Part shown: in pieces, positions 1-7,674 of the stretch
Position numbering within the stretch: the stretch's first letter is position 1
How the letters are laid out: the number at the start of each line of letters is the position of its first letter
Assembly (NCBI GenBank): GCA_031256445.1
Contig: JAIRQN010000043.1
Span: 1 to 32,904 of the forward strand
DNA: 32,904 bases
Origin: Treponema sp.
Lineage (GTDB): Bacteria; Spirochaetota; Spirochaetia; Treponematales; Breznakiellaceae
Direction: 5' to 3'
The notes under the pieces: model-generated
The model's input: only the letters and a program-made list of their open reading frames with translations
Told to the model about the DNA's origin: nothing
The model's database searches: none
Position numbers and translations under genes: made by a program

Positions 1-186
1 TACGATGAAAGAATCTACCGCGCAGCCAAAGCGCTGGGTTTAACGGAAAAAATCCTTTTTGGCAGCGACTTCCCCATTCTTCCGCCTTCGCGTTATACAA
101 GCGGCCTTGAAAATAGCGGTTTTGGCGAAGAAGAAAAAATGCTGATACTCGGCGGAAACGCGGAAAAACTGCTGGGGATTGTTTAA
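1..186 (+). CDS. Amidohydrolase-like protein, C-terminal fragment
   Basis: This is the 3' end of a gene that begins left of the window; 61 codons are visible in frame 1 and it stops at TAA 184-186. The fragment contains ILFGSDFPILPP followed by a helix ending in GGNAEKLLGI. That arrangement is typical of the last strand and final helix of TIM-barrel amidohydrolases of the amidohydrolase-2 type: the Asp of GSDFP would be the metal or catalytic aspartate, and a GxNAxxLL helix closes the protein. The substrate cannot be judged from this piece. The 108 bp after it are AT-rich and hold the promoter of the next gene; I see no convincing terminator. Confidence 0.7.
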   Translation, partial: YDERIYRAAKALGLTEKILFGSDFPILPPSRYTSGLENSGFGEEEKMLILGGNAEKLLGIV

Positions 187-258
187 AGTTCCTGTTTCTC
201 CTGTCTCTTTAAAAAAATTTTTTACCATATCCAGAATAAAACTCCGCGACTCATCCTG

Positions 259-285
259 TTAAAAATTTTTAAAATTCGTTATAAT
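259..285 (+). promoter_or_regulatory. Promoter candidate abutting the OmpA-family gene
   Basis: A perfect TATAAT lies at 280-285, only 9 nt before the ATG at 295. The -35 is weak (TTAAAA at 259-264, 15-nt spacer). Transcription would start about 2-3 nt before the ATG and there is no Shine-Dalgarno, so the mRNA would be close to leaderless. Confidence 0.5.
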
Positions 286-294
286 TAAAACAAT

Positions 295-1533
295 ATGCCG
301 CAAAAATCTTTAACAGCCGTTTCAATTCTTTTTCTCTCATTGTTTTTTTTCCTGAACCTCCAAAACGCGGCGGGCGAGGTATTTGAATACCAGCACAACG
401 CAGGCGACCGGTACCGTATCCTTTCAATTGTCAGGGAAGAAGTATATTTGAACCGGAAACTGAGCCATCGCGCGGAAATACTTAACCGAATTGCGGTGGA
501 AGTAACGGGTATTAAAAACGGCAGAGGGGTGCACAGGGCGGTTTTTCAGACTTCTGAACGGGCTACATATGCTCCCGGTTTGCGCCCGCAGCAGACACAG
601 GCGGGGTTTCATTGGTCAAGGGAATATGAATCCGTTTTTGAGCGCGACAGGCTCGGTTATCTGTCAATTGACCGTAAATACTATATGCCTGTTGTGCGAA
701 ATGTGCCTGTGTTTCCAGGCAGAGATTTAAAACCCGGAGATACATGGAACGCTGACGGGCACGAGATGCACGATTTCAGAGACGCGTTCGGCATTGAACA
801 GCCGTACCGTATTCCTTTTACCGCGTTTTATGCCTTTTTGGGCGACCGCGAATGGAAAGGAAAAATGTACCCGGCCTTTTCGGTTAAATACCGGATAATC
901 ACATCGCCGATGGCGGTTCGCGGGAGAATCTGGCCTGAACGCATTTCTGGTTCTTCGGATCAGATCGTGTACTGGGATATTGAGAATGGGCATCCTGTCG
1001 CGTATGAAGAAACATTTTCAATGAGTTTTGAGCTTTCGGATCGCAATACAATTGAATATCGCGGCAGCGCGGAAGCGGAAGTAATAGAGTCCGAGTTTAT
1101 GGATAAAGAAAAATTCGCCGCCGAAATTAAAGAAGAAATCAAGCGCCTTGACATAGCCGATGTAGAGGTAAAGACAACGGATGAAGGCGTATCCTTAAGC
1201 CTGGAGGATATCAGGTTCTACGCTGAAACAAATGTCATGCTTCCAGGCGAACAGGAGAAACTTGATAAAATAGCGGAAATTCTAAAACGTTTTCCTGAGC
1301 GGGACATTGTGGTCGCGGGCCATGCCGCGCTTGGACCTTCGCGGGTGGATCTGATGCAGCTTTCAAAAGACAGAGCCAAAGCCATAACAGATTACCTTCT
1401 GGCGAAAAATGTCCGCACCGCCGATCGCATTGTAATGCGCGGATACGGCACAGAAAAGCCTGTAGCCCCAAACACCAGCGAAGAAGGCAGGCGGAAAAAC
1501 CGCAGAGTCGAAATTACCATTCTGGAAAACTGA
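295..1533 (+). CDS. OmpA-family envelope protein
   Basis: The 412-aa product has an N-terminal hydrophobic signal segment (about residues 5-27, ending near AAG), a unique middle region of about 275 residues, and an OmpA-like peptidoglycan-binding domain at about 306-412. The domain is recognised from IRFYAETNVMLPGE, the LSKDRAKAITDYLL helix, the RGYGTEKP turn and the NRRVEITI final strand. Such domains bind the diaminopimelate or ornithine stem peptide and tether outer-membrane or periplasmic proteins to peptidoglycan. The middle region is rich in aromatic and charged residues and I do not recognise a family in it. The start is preceded by a TATAAT and no Shine-Dalgarno. The next gene follows after 18 bp and may be co-transcribed. 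Confidence 0.85.
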   Translation: MPQKSLTAVSILFLSLFFFLNLQNAAGEVFEYQHNAGDRYRILSIVREEVYLNRKLSHRAEILNRIAVEVTGIKNGRGVHRAVFQTSERATYAPGLRPQQTQAGFHWSREYESVFERDRLGYLSIDRKYYMPVVRNVPVFPGRDLKPGDTWNADGHEMHDFRDAFGIEQPYRIPFTAFYAFLGDREWKGKMYPAFSVKYRIITSPMAVRGRIWPERISGSSDQIVYWDIENGHPVAYEETFSMSFELSDRNTIEYRGSAEAEVIESEFMDKEKFAAEIKEEIKRLDIADVEVKTTDEGVSLSLEDIRFYAETNVMLPGEQEKLDKIAEILKRFPERDIVVAGHAALGPSRVDLMQLSKDRAKAITDYLLAKNVRTADRIVMRGYGTEKPVAPNTSEEGRRKNRRVEITILEN

Positions 1534-1551
1534 CATGGCGAGCGCGATTAT

Positions 1552-2511
1552 ATGACGTATTTGCATAAAACGCATGAGGTTTTGCATAACGTAAACAGCT
1601 TTCTTGAACGGATAATACCTGTTACGACTCCGCTGGGCGTCGTGTTTGGTTTCCTGTTTCCTGAATTTTTTATCCGCCTGCGGCCGTTTGTCCCGCTGCT
1701 TTTCGGCATCATAACTTTTTCCGGCGCTTTAAAGCTGACCGTCTCTGAATTCGGGCGGACAATCAGGCGCCCTTCTCCCATATTGCTGTTTTTTCTCTGC
1801 GCCCATGTGATAATGCCGTTAGCTGCAATGCTTGTGTCTTCTCTTTTCTTTGAAAATCAGGACATTGTCGCCGGTTTTGTTTTGCTGTTTTCGGGCCCTA
1901 CGGCCATATCCTGTTTTATCTGGGTGTCAATTCTGAAAGGGGACATGGCCCTGTGCCTTACTCTTATTCTGCTGGATACAATTCTCGCTCCTCTTGTCGT
2001 TCCCGGCAGCGTATCAATTTTAATGGGAGCCAAAATCGCGATGAACATAAGCGGTATAGCTTTTTCGCTGCTTTTGATGATTGTAGTGCCGACAATTATC
2101 GGAGTTTTCGCGAATGAAGCCACCAGATCAAAGCTCCCCGATGTTTTATGCCCCTGGCTCAATCCCATCGCCAAAATATGCCTTATTCTCGTAATTGCAG
2201 CTAACGCCGCCGCTGTCGCGCCGAGAATTCGCTTTGACGATCCCATTGTCTGGAAAGCGGCTGTTTTTGTAATTCTTCTTACTGTCGCCGGTTTTTTATT
2301 AATAAAACTTATAACCGTTATTGTAAAATGCCGTTATCCAAAAGACATTACCGTGATTGTTTCCGGAGGGCTGCGGAACAACAGCGCCGTTATGACAATA
2401 GCGGTAACCTTTTTCCCGGAAGCCGCCGTTATTCCCACATTGCTGTGCCTTGTCTTTCAGCAGTCAATTACCGCCGTGATAGGCAAAATATTTACAAGGT
2501 CTTCAGGGTAA
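1552..2511 (+). CDS. Bile acid:sodium symporter (BASS/SBF) family transporter
   Basis: The 319-aa product is almost entirely hydrophobic with 9-10 likely membrane spans. The sequence GIITFSGALKLTVSEF in the first third, the conserved GPTAISCFIWVSILKGD stretch and the GGLRNNSAVMTIA segment near the end match the pattern of BASS/SBF (YocS-type) carriers, whose crossover helices carry similar Gly/Pro/Asn-rich motifs. These proteins couple Na+ to uptake of organic anions such as bile acids, pantoate or keto acids; the substrate here is unknown. The start has no Shine-Dalgarno. A six-codon mini-ORF (ATG 1535) ends with its TGA overlapping the ATG at 1552, which could allow coupling from the upstream gene. 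The gene ends 1 bp from the convergent gene at 2513. Confidence 0.8.
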   Translation: MTYLHKTHEVLHNVNSFLERIIPVTTPLGVVFGFLFPEFFIRLRPFVPLLFGIITFSGALKLTVSEFGRTIRRPSPILLFFLCAHVIMPLAAMLVSSLFFENQDIVAGFVLLFSGPTAISCFIWVSILKGDMALCLTLILLDTILAPLVVPGSVSILMGAKIAMNISGIAFSLLLMIVVPTIIGVFANEATRSKLPDVLCPWLNPIAKICLILVIAANAAAVAPRIRFDDPIVWKAAVFVILLTVAGFLLIKLITVIVKCRYPKDITVIVSGGLRNNSAVMTIAVTFFPEAAVIPTLLCLVFQQSITAVIGKIFTRSSG

Positions 2512-2512
2512 A

Positions 2513-3436
2513 TCAATTTCCGGTAAATTTATTTTTAAGCACCAAATCGTTCAGTATTATCGCGACTTTGCCTTCTCTTAACAGGCGGTGGTTTTCTTCG
2601 GAAGAGATAATCAACAGCGCGTCACTACGGTCGATAATAAGGTCGGTAGGCTTGCTTCCGAATACGCCGCTGGCGAAAATACGGAGAGGTTTTTCCCCTA
2701 CCGCCGCGATTAATTCTTTTGTAAGGCCGGACGGGTTTCTCTGAAAAATGCTGTTTGATGACGAGTAACGCACCATTGCGCTTCCATGTGCTGCTGCGCT
2801 GTTCTGCGTTTCCAGCATATTGCGTTCATAGATTAGATTCATTTCGCTGTCCCAGATTTTCGGGAAAAGACAGGGAACAGGCATGGCTTTGCTTTTCATG
2901 CCGTGAACAGGCAGTTCTCCATCGGCAATTATGATTATTCCGGTATACCGCGCGCTGGAAACCGGATTTAATATCCGCAGAACGGGAGAAGGGCGTTTGT
3001 GGCGCAAAAACGCGGCGTTAAGGCCGGAAAGGGCGAGCGTGTATGTTGAAGACATTTTCCTTAAATCGGGCGATAAAGAAGGCGGTAGTGACTGCGCTTT
3101 CAGCGCGAAAGTATCTGTTTCAGGCAGACTGAATTCACCCCTTTCCACAAGGTCGCCGATTGTTGATGAAGAATCAAACTGTAAATTTAAAATGCCCGGC
3201 TGAATCAGTTTCAAATATCCGGCTGCCAGGAGCAGCTCTCCCTGTGTTCTTCCCGATGGGAGTTTAATTCCAGCGGATGCCATGTCAAGTGAAATATCCG
3301 CGCTTATGCTGAATGTATCCCATTCAACAATGCCGGAAATATCAATTTTTTCGCGGAGAATATCGTTGTAGGGGGTATCCGCAAAGACTGCCGCGCAGAC
3401 GGGGAAAATCAGTATAAAGGATATTAATTTTTTCAT
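2513..3436 (-). CDS. Exported protein of unknown function
   Basis: The 307-aa product starts MKKLISFILIFPVCAAVFAD, a clear Sec signal peptide with probable cleavage after VFA (residue 19). I do not recognise the mature domain. It is a mixed alpha/beta sequence without further membrane spans. Near the end, SKPTDLIIDRSDALLIISSEEN followed by a short RLLREGKVAIIL stretch resembles the final part of small periplasmic proteins that carry a regulated beta-hairpin, but I cannot name a family. It is the last gene of a leftward cluster, 9 bp after the lytic transglycosylase, so it probably works in the periplasm or on the cell wall. Confidence 0.7.
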   Translation of the reverse strand: MKKLISFILIFPVCAAVFADTPYNDILREKIDISGIVEWDTFSISADISLDMASAGIKLPSGRTQGELLLAAGYLKLIQPGILNLQFDSSSTIGDLVERGEFSLPETDTFALKAQSLPPSLSPDLRKMSSTYTLALSGLNAAFLRHKRPSPVLRILNPVSSARYTGIIIIADGELPVHGMKSKAMPVPCLFPKIWDSEMNLIYERNMLETQNSAAAHGSAMVRYSSSNSIFQRNPSGLTKELIAAVGEKPLRIFASGVFGSKPTDLIIDRSDALLIISSEENHRLLREGKVAIILNDLVLKNKFTGN

Positions 3437-3445
3437 AATCGCCGT

Positions 3446-4747
3446 TTACTGTATTATCGGCACTTTTATGGTTCTTCCTTCACGCAGAACGCTGTTTAAT
3501 TCCATTCCGTTTTCTTCGGCAAGAACCTGGGGATCTATATTGTACTTCAGTCCAAGAGACCAGAGAGTGTCGCCTTTTTGAATCGCATGCCTGCCGTCAA
3601 AACGGTATGTTACTGTCTCCCGCTCATAAGGCTTTACTTCTTTGAACGCCGGAATAATAATTGTTTCCCCAAGCTGCAAATAACGGTTTTTTAACCTTGG
3701 ATTATGCTGTTCAATCAGCTCAATCGGCGTTTCATAATGCCGGGACATGGACCACAATGTGTCCCCGTGCCTGACAACATGATAATGATAACGGATCAAT
3801 TTCAAATCTTCCCGTTCCAGAGTCATATTTATCTGTTCTGCATGAGTCACAGGCGCTTTTAAATTGAAACTGCCAGCAGGGCTGATTCCATGGAGCAGTT
3901 CAGCGTTCAGATTGCGCAATAAATTCACATTTACTCCCGCTTCGGAGGCGAGTAAATCAATGGAAACCTGGCGTTTCAGCGGAATTTCGGTCCATTTAAA
4001 AGACTGCCGCCAGATATCAATGCCGAAGCGTCTCGGCTGTGATAAAATATAAGCCGCCGCCAGAAATTTTGGCACATAATTGATTGTTTCACGCTTTAAT
4101 TCGTTCATTTTGCATATTTCCCAGTAATCGCGCGATTTTACCTTGTTTGAAGCCCTTGTAGCGGCGCCAAGTCCGCAATTGTAGGCTGCAAGCGCGAGTT
4201 CCCAGTTGCCGAGCGTTTTGTAATTGTCTTCCAGCTTTTGCAGCGCTCCTCTTGTAGATTTAATAAAATCCCGCCTCTCGTCCACAAAGAATGTAACCTT
4301 CATATCATATGGGGAAATGCTGTTCATCATGAATTGCCACAGTCCAACCGCTCCCGATCTGCTCCTTGCCGTTATCTGAAAAGCCGATTCGATAACCGGC
4401 AGATACGCCAGTTCCGGCGGTAAATTCCGCTTTGCCACTTCTTCCATAATAAAAGGCATGTAAATATTGCCCCGTTCCATTATGGAATTCAGCCAGGCGA
4501 TGCCGCCTGCGGAAGAATACTGGGCTATATAGTACTGGGTCAGAGGCTCACTTAGCACTTCTTCCGTTAACATTGAATTTTCCGTTGTTAAGAAAGCATA
4601 TGCCGAAAGATTTGGCGTGTAAGCGTAAGCGCTGCTCTGCCTCACAGCCCTCATTGGTCTGCCTTCATCATTCTGTCCCCAGACGGCATTCCATCCGCCG
4701 GCGATGAGCAAAATTATGGCAATCGAAAAAATATTTTTAAACTTCAA
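3446..4747 (-). CDS. MltD-like membrane-bound lytic murein transglycosylase with two LysM domains
   Basis: The 433-aa product cleaves the MurNAc-GlcNAc bond of peptidoglycan, leaving 1,6-anhydro ends. Order of parts: signal peptide (about 1-24), family 1 SLT domain (about 95-240) and two LysM domains (about 321-366 and 386-432, each with GDTLWS). The catalytic Glu should be E120 in LPVIESAF; GAVGLWQFM and AAYNCGLGA are the other SLT signatures. The start codon is TTG: the complement at 4745-4747 reads TTG directly after the TAA of the upstream gene. The next in-frame Met (residue 32) would remove the signal peptide, so TTG is preferred. The abutting stop/start suggests translational coupling with the lipoprotein gene. 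Confidence 0.88.
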   Translation of the reverse strand: MKFKNIFSIAIILLIAGGWNAVWGQNDEGRPMRAVRQSSAYAYTPNLSAYAFLTTENSMLTEEVLSEPLTQYYIAQYSSAGGIAWLNSIMERGNIYMPFIMEEVAKRNLPPELAYLPVIESAFQITARSRSGAVGLWQFMMNSISPYDMKVTFFVDERRDFIKSTRGALQKLEDNYKTLGNWELALAAYNCGLGAATRASNKVKSRDYWEICKMNELKRETINYVPKFLAAAYILSQPRRFGIDIWRQSFKWTEIPLKRQVSIDLLASEAGVNVNLLRNLNAELLHGISPAGSFNLKAPVTHAEQINMTLEREDLKLIRYHYHVVRHGDTLWSMSRHYETPIELIEQHNPRLKNRYLQLGETIIIPAFKEVKPYERETVTYRFDGRHAIQKGDTLWSLGLKYNIDPQVLAEENGMELNSVLREGRTIKVPIIQ

Positions 4748-5824
4748 TTAAAATTTTTCTCCGTAGTAAATCCCGGCCCATTCCCAGCGGCCATGAATCT
4801 CCGGATCCTGGGGGAAGTAGATTTTCCTGAAGTACAGGTACCACACTTCAAGATACCGCGACCAGCCCCATGTCCTTAGATATGCCTCTGTAGCGTTGGA
4901 AGAAGCGTCAAGGGTCGCGGCGTAACGTATCCTGTTATTGTACATAAAATTATCAAGATAATAATCGATCATCCTTGTATTGTCGGTTTCTGTCTGTCCC
5001 CACGATCTTGTAAAAAAGTTAACCTTTGCCTGAATACGTCCAAGCGCTCTTGAATTGCCCGTGTCAAGCGCGTTCTCTATCGCGGTTCTCAGAGCCGGCA
5101 AATTTTCAAACGTCCAGTCTTTCGGGGATTTGCTGAAATCAACCTGCTGTTTGGCATATTGATCGGCATTTGGAAAACCGGCGATTATGGTTCCCGAATA
5201 GGGCAGGTAATTTGAATATGCCGCAATCGCGCTGTTCCAGTCGCCGATATGTTCACAAGCCTGACCCAGCATAAAATATGAAGTTCCCAGGTCAATTTTT
5301 TCGGGAAAACGGGTGATCAGTTCATGGTAATACCATGCCTGCCGCTCAGGATCATTGTTCAAATCGATTAACTGCTTAAGACATACAAGATGGATAGACT
5401 CATCATCTATTGTTAAATCAGGATAATTTTTAATAATCATATCGAAATAAAGTGCCGCTATCGGCTGTGAATCAAGCTGCAAATGAGCGTACGCAATCAT
5501 CAGCAGATTGTAACCGTTATATGGATTAGCGGGATAATTAATAATTCTTTCATTCAGAAAATGTATAAGCCTGTCGTATTCCCTGAGCCTGGCGTAACTG
5601 GCGGCAATTTCGTGGGTAACGGCAAATTCGCCTTCGCTTCCGTTTTCTTCCTGCTTCAGCAGATTAAAAAGATCAGTAAACAGTTCCTTGTTTTCCTTTG
5701 AGCCTGTTATAAAGTAAGGGTCAATGCTTGTATCTTTCTCTTTCCAGCATGAATTAAACACTAAAATAACTAATAATATAACCGGGATTTTAAGAGTTAT
5801 AACCGTCTTTTTCATGTTTTCCAT
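4748..5824 (-). CDS. TPR-like lipoprotein
   Basis: The 358-aa product has a lipoprotein signal with a spirochaete-type relaxed lipobox (LVFNSC, lipidated Cys 26). The rest is helical with TPR-like pairs, for example the stretches around YDRLIHFLNERI, LGQACEHIGDWNSAIAAYS and ARLREYD. The C-terminal third is aromatic-rich and unrecognised. It is first in a leftward cluster with the lytic transglycosylase, so a scaffold role in cell-wall turnover is a reasonable inference. The ATG at 5824 has a weak AGGA nine bases upstream; an in-frame Met three codons later is an alternative start and keeps the signal. Confidence 0.72.
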   Translation of the reverse strand: MENMKKTVITLKIPVILLVILVFNSCWKEKDTSIDPYFITGSKENKELFTDLFNLLKQEENGSEGEFAVTHEIAASYARLREYDRLIHFLNERIINYPANPYNGYNLLMIAYAHLQLDSQPIAALYFDMIIKNYPDLTIDDESIHLVCLKQLIDLNNDPERQAWYYHELITRFPEKIDLGTSYFMLGQACEHIGDWNSAIAAYSNYLPYSGTIIAGFPNADQYAKQQVDFSKSPKDWTFENLPALRTAIENALDTGNSRALGRIQAKVNFFTRSWGQTETDNTRMIDYYLDNFMYNNRIRYAATLDASSNATEAYLRTWGWSRYLEVWYLYFRKIYFPQDPEIHGRWEWAGIYYGEKF

Positions 5825-5925
5825 TGGTATTATCCTATCATTATGTTATATTTTTGTATATATTGGCATGCTGTTTGCTTTTGCTGGAAATTTGCAATAG
5901 CCTCTACCGATAATAAAAGGTAATC

Positions 5926-7635
5926 TTGAAAATTCGGCAGCTTACAGCGTTAATTTTAATTGCGGTTCTGATTATTTTCTCCTGCAAATCGGCGCCGGCA
6001 GAAATTACCGATCTGCCCGCAGTTCCGCAGCAGGCTGAAGAAGCGCCGCAGGTTTCTGAAAATCTGAATGAAATAATACGGCAATTGATTGAAACAGGGC
6101 TTTTATCATCCATGACGCGGGCGATTGAGCTGATACGCGGCAGAGATCTTGGCAACAGTGAATTCGGCAGGGTAATGAACGGCATCACTGCGCTCTTTAT
6201 CAGACTTGTTTATCCCGATTCCATGGTAAGGCTGCCTGTCCTTGATCTTCCGCAAACTCATGTATATTCCCGCATTATCCGGGAAGCCGAAAAAGGCAGT
6301 TATATTCAGCCGGCCGAAACATCCGGTGATTTTTTTGAGTACGTTCTTCCTTTTCTCGCGGTTAATAATGAATCAAACCGCCAGACGCTGCAAAGGGCGC
6401 TGAACGACCTGGTTAAAGCCGCTGAATTAAAGCCGCAATCGGTTCTGCCTCACTTCTTTCGGGGCATTGTATATGAACGCCTTGGCGAACATGAACATGC
6501 CGGAAACGCATATAAGCAGGCATATGATATTTCAGCCGAATGTTACCCGGCTCTTATCGGCTATGCCAGAATGATAAGGCTTTCCGGAAAAAGAGAAGAA
6601 GCGGCTGCGCTTTTTTCGGACCTTATAATAAGCCACCCTGACAGCATTGATATAAAGAAGCAGCTTGCCGTTACTTATTATGAAAATAGCGACTGGTCCA
6701 GAGCGGGTACTGCCATTGATGAGATACTTCAGCATGAACCCAGAGACGGGGATTTTTTGTTAATGAGAGCGCATGTCTCGGTTGAGCAGGGAAATTTCGC
6801 ACAGGCAAACGCGCCGCTGGATACATACGCGTCCATAAGCGCCGCCAATGCGAATAACAGGTTCTACCTTTTCCTTCGCGCCAGAGTTCAGGCGGAAGGA
6901 TTCAAAAACCGCGATTCCGCTCTCAATTATCTGCGTTCCATAATTCGATCCTATCCTGATGATGAAGACGCTTTAATTTACGCCGCCCATCTGCTGATGG
7001 AATCCCAGCGTTCCGCCGATCAGAGCGAAGGCAGGGAATACCTGAATGTTTTATTGAAGAAATCAGGCTCTTCAATTGCGGTTCTGAGTCTTGGACTCAG
7101 GGATGCCGTTAACAGGGAAAACTGGCGTGACGCTCAGGGTTTTTTAAACCGTATTCTTTCCGTCCGCCGGGATACCCAGGATCTTGTTGACGCTTATTAT
7201 ATCGAAAACGGCCTTGGCAATAACGCAAGGGCACTTACATACGCTCTTGAATTATACAACAGGGATTCTTCAAATAACGATTACGCCGCCATTTATATTT
7301 CCGCGCTTATTAACAACGGCAGAACCGAAGACGCTTCGGCGCTGCTTGAAAACCGGATATCCGCGCCAGGCAATGGAGCGGTTAAAAGCAAATATTTCTA
7401 TCTGCGCAGCCGCATACATAACAATGAAGACGCTTCGCTCGGAGATCTTCGTTCCAGTCTTTTTGAAGACCCCCGCAATCTGGAAGCAATTATCGCGATG
7501 TTTGAAATTTATCACCGGCGCAGGGAAGAACGCCGCGCGGTCTATTATTTAAGGCAGGCGCTTGCGATTGCTCCGGAAAATCCGCTGCTTAAACGTTACG
7601 AGAGGGAATACGCCGCCCAATTGGGCAGAAATTAG
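5926..7635 (+). CDS. TPR-repeat lipoprotein
   Basis: The 569-aa product begins at a TTG preceded by AAAGG five bases upstream. The signal ends in LIIFSC (Cys 20), predicting lipidation and envelope attachment. From about residue 155 to the end it is a run of TPR-like helix pairs (for example HFFRGIVYERLGEHEHAGNAY, YYENSDWSRAGTAIDEIL, YLRQALAIAPENPLLKRYERE). TPR arrays bind partner proteins. It starts a rightward cluster with the adenylate cyclase (39 bp downstream), the FecR protein and a probable outer-membrane protein, so it may scaffold that envelope-sensing group. Its start is divergent from the lipoprotein gene at 5824, with 101 bp between. Confidence 0.8.
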   Translation: MKIRQLTALILIAVLIIFSCKSAPAEITDLPAVPQQAEEAPQVSENLNEIIRQLIETGLLSSMTRAIELIRGRDLGNSEFGRVMNGITALFIRLVYPDSMVRLPVLDLPQTHVYSRIIREAEKGSYIQPAETSGDFFEYVLPFLAVNNESNRQTLQRALNDLVKAAELKPQSVLPHFFRGIVYERLGEHEHAGNAYKQAYDISAECYPALIGYARMIRLSGKREEAAALFSDLIISHPDSIDIKKQLAVTYYENSDWSRAGTAIDEILQHEPRDGDFLLMRAHVSVEQGNFAQANAPLDTYASISAANANNRFYLFLRARVQAEGFKNRDSALNYLRSIIRSYPDDEDALIYAAHLLMESQRSADQSEGREYLNVLLKKSGSSIAVLSLGLRDAVNRENWRDAQGFLNRILSVRRDTQDLVDAYYIENGLGNNARALTYALELYNRDSSNNDYAAIYISALINNGRTEDASALLENRISAPGNGAVKSKYFYLRSRIHNNEDASLGDLRSSLFEDPRNLEAIIAMFEIYHRRREERRAVYYLRQALAIAPENPLLKRYEREYAAQLGRN

Positions 7636-7638
7636 AAC

Positions 7639-7667
7639 TTGTTATAGGATATATTTTCCGATAATAT
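7639..7667 (+). promoter_or_regulatory. Promoter directly upstream of the cyclase start codon
   Basis: TTGTTA (7639-7644), a 17-nt spacer and TAATAT (7662-7667) end 7 nt before the ATG at 7675. The bases before the ATG hold only A and T, so there is no Shine-Dalgarno. The predicted transcript starts at or next to the ATG. Confidence 0.55.
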
Positions 7668-7674
7668 TAATTAA

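Noticed and set aside
205-226. A7T6 run after the amidohydrolase as a terminator
   Set aside because: The palindrome has no loop and no GC stem; a factor-independent terminator is not supported.
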